DNA from: Paragorgia papillata
Taxonomy: Eukaryota > Cnidaria > Anthozoa > Scleralcyonacea > Coralliidae
DNA length: 64,000 bases
Direction: 5' to 3'
Assembly: GCA_035771165.1 (NCBI GenBank)
Contig: JAWNZC010000261.1
Coordinates: 1,429,501 to 1,493,500, forward strand
Both the position numbers and the translations under genes were made by a program. This document shows, in pieces, positions 56,006-64,000 of the stretch (position 1 is its first letter; every line of letters begins with the position of its first letter). The notes under the pieces are model-generated. The model had not been told where the DNA came from. It saw nothing but the letters and a program-made list of their open reading frames with translations, and did no database searches.

Positions 56006-57799
56006 TTACATCTGACAAGACACTACCCACTTCTTATTTACTTTAATAAGATGCCCACAGCAACTTATATGGTCACATTGAGTGCATTTTGCAGTGCAAG
56101 TTTTTATTGTATGACCATTATTCCCACAGTTCCTACATCTATAACTATTCTTCACCCTTTCATAGCCTGCTGCTTCAAGAAACTGTACCCTATTCTTTTT
56201 TTGAAACATTTGTTTCAAAGATTCTATACCCCTGTGGTTACTTGATCTAAAATAATGTTTACTAGATGTGTCATTATACTTTTCCATACCTTGTTGATTA
56301 AAATAACTGATGTTGTTATATTGGCTGAGAAATTCTGGTACATGCGAAAATAATGCATGCATGTATGGTGTTACATCTTTTGTTTGGTAAATAGAATTAA
56401 AAAGCGTAAACCACGATGTCACTTTGTCCCTGAATGACTCAATATGTTCTGTTGATGTAAAAGTTAATTTTAAATCACGAATTATGTCCATGAAAATTTT
56501 CCATAAATTCTGAATTTCATTTTTATCCTCACCATTGGGTAGTAATGTTGGGATATTTACACGCTGGAAAAAGATCAGCTTCTCTGGACCAGTTAGGTCT
56601 CTATAATCTAATTTTTTTGTGTCTGGGTTTACCCTCCATTGAAATGAAATACCTAAGTTCTGTAGACAAGCTTCATATGCAGCCATGTGCTTAAATTTTT
56701 GTCTTGAAAATTCACCAGTGAATTGCTGATTTTTACCAATTGAATCTTGTCGTTTCAGTTCTCGTATGAGCAATTATATTAAATTATCAGCTATCCTTAG
56801 AAAAAGGTGTAAAGTGTCAATAATAACATGGTCTAAATCAATAAAAGAAAATAGTGGTGGAAATTTGCAATTAAATTTTCTTGACCTTGCATGTGCAGTG
56901 ATTTCCTTAATAGATCTGGCCCCAAAATCAGGGTTCTTTAAAGACCACTGTTTACTGGTAATCCCTCTTTGAAGCCTTGGGCATTTACACCAAATACATG
57001 CATATTCCTGATTTGCAGCCCCTTTCCCACAAACGGTAGCCAAAAACTTCCAATCCCCTCCTAAAAAATACTCTAATTTATATGTGGAATTATCAACTGT
57101 TAGTTCTTTTAAATGTTCCATTTCAACACTATAAGTTCCCCTAGATTTATTCTTAAGTTGTCATAAGTTTCCTTCATCTGAATTATTGCTAAAATGTAAT
57201 TCCCTTTTTCACTCATTACAACATTATTTTCATTTAAAATTGTATATGTAAAATTCTCAATTTTTAACCTTTTACCAATGTTTGTTCCATCTCCACTTAA
57301 TTTTATTTTTATTGTATCACCATCATTGATCAATTTATTCAATTTTAACTGTCTAACATTTTCCTCAAGACTCTCTACAAAACTTATCTGTATCCCCAAC
57401 ATATCTCCAGGTGTGGGTTTCAGATTCCATTTGCTGTTCAATTCCTTCATCTGCTTTGTCATTTTATACAGATTGGGCACTCCTTTAGCACTTCTCGATA
57501 GCTCACCCCATGCTTCATTCGAAATTTGGTTTATTTTCATCTCTCTTCTTAGAAGCTAAAATAAATATATGCATATATAGATCCGAATTATAAGTAGTTC
57601 AGCATAATTAACCAAAAAATCAGGGAATAGAAAGAGAATGTGACTTACTTGTTTATTTCGACATTAAATGAAGGATATCTAGTCCCCGAATCATTGGCAT
57701 TGCCATCCGAACTCGAGTGTTGTTCACCTATAGCATGAACACAACGCCCCCAAATTAAAAGTGTCAAAAGCAACAAGACTATAGATTTCAGGCCCATAT
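56006..57799 (-). CDS. RAG1-like transposase candidate, two exons, one frameshift and one stop
   Basis: Exon 1 57799-about 57650 ends at a GTAAGT donor; exon 2 runs from about 57555 to 56006. Exon 1 begins with an unexpected hydrophobic stretch (IVLLLLTLLIW), so the true start may differ. Exon 2 shows, in order, Asp in KLSGDGTN (57289-57291), Asp in GGDWKF (57053-57055), a Cys pair in YACIWCKC 19 and 22 residues on, HALFSHVPE, Glu in GMEKYN 25 residues after the first His, and the zinc knuckle CRNCGNNGHTIKTC. In RAG1 the same kinds of residue occur in the same order (D600, D708, C727/C730, H937/H942, E962), and the 19, 22 and 25 spacings are identical. The frame is broken near 57155 (one base missing) and by TAA at 56774-56776. 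A divergent Transib/RAG1-superfamily transposase is my best reading; a different RNase-H-fold family is possible. Confidence 0.6.
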
Positions 57800-58220
57800 T
57801 GCCGAGGTTAAATCGCTACGAATATGGATGAAACACCCATCAAAATGATGCAAATTTTGTGATCTTTCGAAATTTGGCGGTAGAAATTTGATATACGCAT
57901 GCACAATAAAGTTATAGAGCCCAGTCCACGGCTTCCAGTCGAGCGGCCAACAAAACATACGGCTATTTTGCAATACCATCGGTCACGGAACCTCGAAATG
58001 CCAACCCAAAACTTCACTCATATTTAACGCACACACATATAGGGCAAAGCTTATATGCTCTTATTTCATAATCCGAAGGTAGTAAATTGTCTTCGATAAA
58101 AAAGATTATAATAAACAGCGAAAATCATCGAAATTCCTTGTTTATTTCTTAGCGGAAGTCGCTGTTTCGCCCCCTTGTAACAAGACCCGACTTTTTAGTA
58201 CCAATAAGTTTCATATTTGA

Positions 58221-59985
58221 GAAATATAAATAATAAAAAACGAGATCTAAGTTTTAATCCGTCGGTTATCTAGTAATGAAGCTCTTGTTGAAAAGTACGA
58301 AAGCATTTTAAAAACTAAACTTTCAAACGCACAAAATGCAAGTGCAGATGCAGATGGAACTTTCAGGAAATTGTTGTCTATTCAGACATAGATTTGGAAA
58401 TTTCTTCCATTGAGTTTGATGAAGCCTTCTTTCTGGATCTAAAATACACATGTATTTATAGTTACAGAACTGGTATGATGTTTATATCAAGCTTATCTTG
58501 ACATCTCAAAAATGCCCCAAATCATAATAATGTAAATTACCTTGTGTATTGACAATTATAAACAAACATGGAACACATCTCTAGGTGTTTTTAATTTAAA
58601 TAATGAATTATTTAATTATAATAATTAATTAATTAATTAATACAATTATTTTATAAATATAAATATAATTATATATTTAATTAATTAAAATTGAGACAAA
58701 ATTATAAATATCTATTAAAATAATTGTAAATAATTTAAATATTCAAATACCAAATTGTACATTCTTTTATAACATTATGTTTCTAAAAATAATCATGTTC
58801 AATAAAAATATTTTGTATACAGTAATACACATATTCCTCAACCTGATTGATTTTGGAACCAATAGGTAAGAGTCCAATTACTTTCCATGTAGGATTAAGT
58901 AAATCATGCTGATTCATTTGGCAGACCTGCAACAGGATATGCCAGTTTCTCATTCTTCCAATAAATCGTTCAACATGTGGAACTGTGCAACTACTGTTAA
59001 AGGGTTAGTTGGCATAACCCCAGACGGAATTGGTTGTTTTTTTAGTGATCTAATGCCACGATCAATATCAGATTTACACATAAATCTTAGATCAACACTT
59101 AAATCTGGTGTACTAGATATAGTTGAATCTGGCAGTGGAGTGATGACAGATAGAGGGTTTACCATCCAGGATACCTGTGCTGAAAGGGGGCTGTACCATT
59201 TTACACCACCACTGTTGCAGGCTGAGCAAATGTCAATCACTGAATGCACTAAAACATTTGACATAACTCATCTTCATATTCATGTTGAACGATTTATTGG
59301 AAAAATGAGAAACTGGCATATCCTGTTGCAGGTCTGGAAAGTAATTGGACTCCTAGCTATTGGTTCCAAAATCAATCAGGTTGAGGAGTAAGTGTATTAC
59401 TGTATAAAAAATATTTTTATTGAACATGATTAATTTTAGAAACATAATGTTATAAAAGAATGTACAATTTGGTACTTGAATATTTGAATTATTTACAATT
59501 ATGTTAATAGATATTTATAAAGTCTCAATTCTAATTAATTAAATATATAATTATATTTATTAAATAATTGTATTAATTAATTAATTAATTAATTATTATA
59601 ATTAAATAATTCATTATTTAAAATAAAAACAGTTGGAGATGTGTTCCATGTTTGTTTTTAATTGTCCATGCACAATGTAATTTACATTATTATGATTTGG
59701 GGCATTTTTGAGATATCAAGATAAGCTTGATATAAACATCATACCAGCTCTGTAACTATAAATACATGTAGCTTTTAGATCCAGAAAGAAGGCTTCATCA
59801 AACTCAATGGAAGAAATTTCCAAATCTATGTCTGAATAGACAACAATTGGCTGAAAGTTCCATTTGCATCTGCCCTTGCATTTTGTGCGTTTGGAAGTTT
59901 AGTTTTTAAAATGCTTTCGTACTTTTCAACAAGAACGTCATTACTAGATAAGCGATTAAAACTTAGATCTTGTTTTTTATTATTT
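58221..59985. repeat. internal palindrome of the 6.5-kb element
   Basis: Left arm 58221-58977 and right arm 59280-59985 are inverted copies at high identity, including long AT-rich blocks (TTAATTAATTAATTAAT). The 300-bp loop carries the DDE fragment. The right arm continues without a break into the right terminal repeat, so the element's right side is a gene segment duplicated in inverted orientation. Confidence 0.85.
58960..59391 (+). pseudogene. DDE_Tnp_4-type transposase fragment
   Basis: WNCATTVKGLVGITPDGIG, SGSGVMTDRGFTIQD and HIHVERFIGKMRNW are typical of the DDE_4 family seen in Harbinger and ISL2EU-like elements. The Asp of MTDRGF and Glu of HVERFIG would be the second and third catalytic residues. 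The first (the usual DxTE block) is missing, so the domain is N-terminally truncated. The frame ends at 59391 within a region also present inverted at 58830-58890. ISL2EU-type proteins carry THAP domains, which fits the THAP-like exons in the terminal repeats. Confidence 0.7.
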
Positions 59986-60526
59986 ATATTTCTGTACCAC
60001 GAATTGCTTCAGCCTGTGATGAAACATTTAACTCGTCCAGGCATGGCCGCTGTGTGACGACCATTGGTCTAAAACACAACAAAAAGCCTTATATACTCCG
60101 AGCTAGTATTCTGTAACCTCTGAATTTAGATCAAGTGATTGTCAGTGATTAGATTTTTTTAACTTATATGTTTTAAATTATAGCAAGGCAAGTGTAGTTC
60201 AGAGTCAAACACCGTGTATTGAAGTAAATAAATCATCCTTACCTGAAGTCGTTGACGACGTCACATTGCACTTTCAATCTTTGTTTTCTTCGTTGGTTTA
60301 CAAATTGGAGCGCTAAAATTTCACATCCAGTATGATCAACTACATATTCAGGTATCTGAGCAAGAACTTCGGCTTTTCTTTTATTTAAATTGCAAAAAAA
60401 TCGTCCAAATGTACAGGCTTTCCACTTCACGAAATTACACTTTGACTTGTTGTCATCCTCTTTCCCCGTGCGGTTTTGCCACCCAAAAATGGCGGGAAAG
60501 GCCTGGTCGCATAACGTAAGAAAGGC

Positions 60527-61447
60527 AATTAATAAAGACCTGAGCAACATAAAGCAGTGGTTACTAGCAAACAAATGAAGTCTAAACGCCACAAAACAGA
60601 ACACATGTTTATAGGATCGGACGATAACCTTAATAAAACTCGAAATTTATCGCAAATTAATATTGACGATCATTAAGAAAAAAGTGTTAAATTCACTAAA
60701 TGTTTGGGTGTGCATATTGATGAAAGACTTGCTTAGGACGAACACGTTGATTGTATGTCAAAAAATATTTCACAAGCAATTGCAGGCTTGAAGCAAGCGC
60801 TTCCACTTGTTTCCAAAGAGGTGGCCCTTGCAATTTACAATTCTTTAATACAGCCTTTATTTGATTATTGTGATACAGTTTGGGATAATCTGACGGCATT
60901 CCAAGCAACTAGACTACAAAAGTTAAAAACCGTGCTGGCCGGCTATAAGGCTATGATGTCCGATCCTAAGTAATTATAGAGGAACTGGTCATAAAGTAGT
61001 CCTCGTACATAAAGCACTTAACAACCTAGCACCTCCATATCTGTTAGAATACTTACACTTGTGCAACTATTCGGAAAATTATAACTCTCGAGATCGCGAC
61101 ATGAAAATCGCCTTATTAAAACCGAAAACGAATTATTTAAAAGACAGTTTCGCGTACAATGCTGCAAAACTGTGGAATAGTCTACCTAATGAAGCAAGAT
61201 TAGCAACAAGCTTAAAACCGTTTAAAAATTATGTCTCATCCTTTAGTTTCTCAAACTAAAGAATCATAAGCAATTAAATTAATTAAATTAATGAAATAGA
61301 TGTACAAATAATATATTATAATTATTCATCATTTTATCAAAATTACAAAAAAATAATTGTGTATATACAACCAATGTAAATATTTAATCGGCTTTCATGA
61401 AAAGAAAGCAATTTGTAATTATTGATTGAAACACCGATTTTAAATAA
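60527..61447 (+). pseudogene. CR1/L2-like LINE, 3' piece and 3' UTR
   Basis: The continuation of the RT frame from 54008: NKDLSNIKQWLLANK, then CLGVHIDERLA, AIYNSLIQPLFDYCDTVWD and, after an internal deletion, HLCNYSENYNSRDRDMK and FAYNAAKLWNSLPNEARLA to a stop at 61259. Several stops interrupt it (for example after LLANK). The AT-rich 3' UTR ends in TTTTAAATAAATGATCTC followed by a (TCTG)n tail. Dead copy. Confidence 0.85.
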
Positions 61448-61453
61448 ATGATC

Positions 61454-61528
<75 letters not shown>

Positions 61529-61598
61529 GCCTGCCTGCCTGACTGCCTGCCTGTCTGTCTGTCTGTCTGTCTGTTTTTCTGTCTGTCTGTCTGTCTGA
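61448..61598. repeat. (TCTG)n microsatellite at the LINE 3' end
   Basis: A 4-bp array with a TGCC patch in the middle. CR1/L2-type LINEs often end in short tandem repeats, so this is probably the expanded tail of the LINE before it. Confidence 0.9.
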
Positions 61599-61964
61599 AT
61601 CATTATTTTGCTTACATGGTTATTAAACTGCTGCAACTCAGTAAAAAAATCACAATTCATGAAATACTCTAGTTAGCAAAACTGGTTGACCAATAAAACA
61701 ATAGTGTTGTTTTTCATCATATTTGTAGAAGTTGATGATACTGTCAGATTTGAGCAAGACGTGGATCAGTATGGCAAAGAAGAAGAGTCGAAGTCAGCAG
61801 GGGTGGATCAACGGATTTTTGTGAATAGTTCCCAAACGGTCAGTCTCTCCCACATAATAAATTCAACGCTAATGTTTTTGCAGAATTATATTTCTTTATA
61901 CATGTATCTCTGTTTTTAAAATGTTTATTGAGTAGTTCTCAAGTTTGGTGAATTCATATCAAAC
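61599..61964. other. possible isolated exon
   Basis: TTTGTAG then AAGTTGATGATACTG opens a hydrophilic frame (VEVDDTVRFEQDVDQYGKEE) to about 61841 that could be an internal exon. No partner exons or family are recognised. The rest is AT-rich. Confidence 0.2.
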
Positions 61965-62325
61965 AAGAGGGCACTCAGAGACTGCATACCTCCGCCAGTG
62001 TGTTATTATTAGAGATGTTTAAATGAAAACGAGTCATTCCTCTAATGAAACTAGCTCATGACGGGCTACACATTTAAGATTGAATAAAATGTGTAATTGC
62101 ACTCGTATATACTGGAATTATGCAAAAATGTTGGCAAAAAATTAGAATAATGAGCGAAATCAAGCATTTATTTACACGGAGAATCTAGTGATCAGATTTT
62201 TATGAAATTTTCATCCGAATCAAAACCTAATTTAGCAAAAATTTTATGGGCTGGCCCTTGATCTGTGATCAATGTTTTCACAAACTTTCATGAAACCTGA
62301 GCAGTACTTTGTAAGATATCCTGGC

Positions 62326-62387
<62 letters not shown>

Positions 62388-62560
62388 GGGGAAAACTGAA
62401 CATCCTGGCCGAGATAAATATGTTCAGTCAAGTGGGATAAGGCAACGGAATAAAGCCTTACTTACAGTCATCGCAGAAACTGGCTTCCAGTTCGGTGCGA
62501 ATACTTGCATCTAACCAGACACAGTGCTAAAGTGCGGTGCCCTGTTTGGCGTCAAAGACG
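61965..62560 (+). repeat. fullest copy of the microsatellite-bearing dispersed repeat, ACAG version
   Basis: Order: GGGCACTCAGAGACTGCATA, CCTCCGCCAG, AGAGATGTTTAAATG, GAGCGAAATCAAGCATTTAT, ACACGGAGAATCTAG and GATATCCTGGCGA, then (ACAG)n at 62324-62388, then GGGGAAAACTGAACATCCTG. It closes with GCTAAAGTGCGGTGCCC ... TTTGGCGTCAA, which also lies at 30668-30697. Confidence 0.75.
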
Positions 62561-64000
62561 TCGCTTGTTATTATATTAATTCCGCACCAACAAACGAATG
62601 AACGACTCACAACCAGAGTAAGCACAAATTTATGGCAAAATCATGATTAAACTAATTTTAACCGCTGTAAAAAATGTATTAACTTGTGGAATGCTTTCGT
62701 CCTCAAAAAACCGCCAAAATGAGACCTGGTATCAAAAACGTCGCTTGCATTCTCGTCCCCAGAGCCCACGTTTCTGTGTTCGTGGCGTTCGATCTCGCGG
62801 GCTATAGCGCACGATTCTACTAAATGTGACATCCAGAATATAAAGCAGGCACCACAGTTAATAATAATTCATTGCCAAAACAACAACAACAACAGCAAAC
62901 AAAACAAGCCGCAAGTTTTATTTTTTGCTCTTTGCCAAATTAAACAAAGTCGTAGTGACAGAATTTGCTAAAATGTCTTTTGTTATAGACCAACCTCGCC
63001 GAAAATGATGACAGCACCGGAGAATGTGTGAGCCACATAGGCTGCAACGTTTCAGTTTGAAATGGGATTAATTTAAATATAATTATAGTGTAGTTAGAAA
63101 ATGGCAACATAGTTTTAGTTAATACTAATTTAAAATCGTTAAATCGTTGAGATAAATTGGTAAATTTAAAAAAAAATCTAAACGATTTTTGATGCTTTGA
63201 AGGAGTAAACTTTCTTCCATTAATGGTGGAAATATTTTACAAATAGTATGTCCACATTTGTTAAGTAGAATAATAATATATTGGAGATAAACCTTTCTCG
63301 ATCATTGGCAGGCATTCCATTCTATGCGTAGAATGAATGTCATTGCTATTAAGAAAAAGTAAAATCGAGATTTACAATAATTAATATACAAATATTGTTA
63401 TATGCAATCTTTTTTTAAAAAAATATCAAAACTAACTAAAAAAAATTATACCATTTTGTGCCTTTAAGCTAAAGGTTTTAAAATCTGCATTCGTTAATAA
63501 TGTAATAATTACGACTTTTGTTCTTTTAAGTATTAAGAATTCCAGGTGTATATATTGGTGTCTTAATATTTTTGGTGCTGCTTTACATTTTGCATTTTCT
63601 TGAAACTTGCTGAAATTTGTCAAATTACTTTAATGTATAATTATTATTTGTTCAATTTCATTCGGTTAGTGACTATGAAACGAAAACTTAGTCTTGTATT
63701 TCACTGAAAGAACACTTAAAATTTTAGAGTAACATCTTTTGCAGTTTTTCGTTTTCTTGCCTCGTTTTTGAGATATTTCAGTTTGCTTGTTATTTTGACG
63801 GCACACAGTACATAATGAGTTATCAAAGAAAGTTATGTGTCTTTGCAATTACCAAGTATAGTAACTTGAAAATCTACATGTTTGGTTTTGTGGGAGAAAC
63901 ACACCAACATGCTTCCTTCGAATTAATTTGGTTTGATAATAGAGAAAATATATAAGCTTCTCCGATAACTCATTATGTGCACGTACACGTCAAAATGTTT
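62561..64000. other. non-coding stretch
   Basis: No gene is recognised. CTCGTCCCCAGAGCCCACG at 62754 is a degraded end of the MITE family at 34097. The remainder is AT-rich with short open frames of no known family. Confidence 0.5.

Larger units (their letters stand above)
54009..60526. mobile_element. 6.5-kb composite DNA element with ~535-bp inverted repeats, 5-bp duplication
   Basis: The left repeat 54009-54546 and right repeat 59992-60526 are inverted copies. Their outer ends are GCCTTTCTCACGCTATGCGA and the complement of TCGCATAACGTAAGAAAGGC. AATTA flanks both sides (54004-54008, 60527-60531). Joining the flanks restores the LINE frame across VIES and NKDL, which confirms a clean insertion. 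Inside are a THAP-like exon in each repeat, a Tudor-knot gene, a MITE, a RAG1-like transposase gene on the minus strand, and an internal palindrome holding a DDE fragment. A 5-bp duplication is what Transib and ProtoRAG elements make, but the ends do not show their CACWRTG start. Confidence 0.75.

Overview
The window is nuclear DNA from a eukaryote. Genes are sparse and carry GT-AG introns, the background is AT-rich, and most of the sequence is transposon debris, palindromic MITEs, tRNA-derived SINE-like sequence and microsatellites. The mix (THAP/P-like transposase, Crypton-type recombinase, CR1/L2-like LINE pieces, palindromic repeats) fits a cnidarian, probably an anthozoan such as a coral. 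That assignment is an inference from repeat style, not proof.

Layout. 0-5.8 kb: repeats and a SINE. 5.8-9.7 kb (minus): a four-exon L-amino-acid-oxidase-like FAD enzyme. 9.8-18.4 kb: non-autonomous DNA transposons and a fold-back cluster. 18.4-20.5 kb: a 19-bp minisatellite. 20.6-26.8 kb: a LINE relic and nested inverted-repeat elements. 27.4-28.8 kb (plus): an intronless sarcosine/pipecolate-oxidase-like FAD enzyme. 29-31 kb: three related ~370-bp MITEs. 31.9-46.3 kb: nested transposons centred on a 10.8-kb P-like element (32-bp terminal inverted repeats, 7-bp target duplication) encoding an ~887-residue THAP9-like transposase. That element has itself been invaded by a Crypton-like tyrosine-recombinase element and a 2.0-kb element with 58-bp inverted repeats. 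46-53 kb: microsatellites, MITEs and a HIRAN-like gene at one side of a 2.2-kb palindrome. 53.9-61.4 kb: a LINE split by a 6.5-kb element with ~535-bp inverted repeats. That element carries a THAP-like exon, a Tudor-knot gene, a DDE fragment and a gene whose metal-binding residues match the RAG1 catalytic core in order and, in two blocks, in exact spacing. 61.4-64 kb: microsatellite-bearing repeats.

The two FAD oxidases are the only ordinary cellular genes recognised. Both make hydrogen peroxide by family precedent, but they lie about 18 kb apart and nothing shows they act together. Both have one surplus base in a short homopolymer, as does the P-like transposase at two sites. Base-level error or recent decay must be settled before any of these is called dead. 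The strongest candidate for something undescribed is the 6.5-kb element with the RAG1-like gene. Second is the P-like family, whose 10.8-kb and 2.3-kb members, insertion footprints and a related unoccupied site are all visible here.
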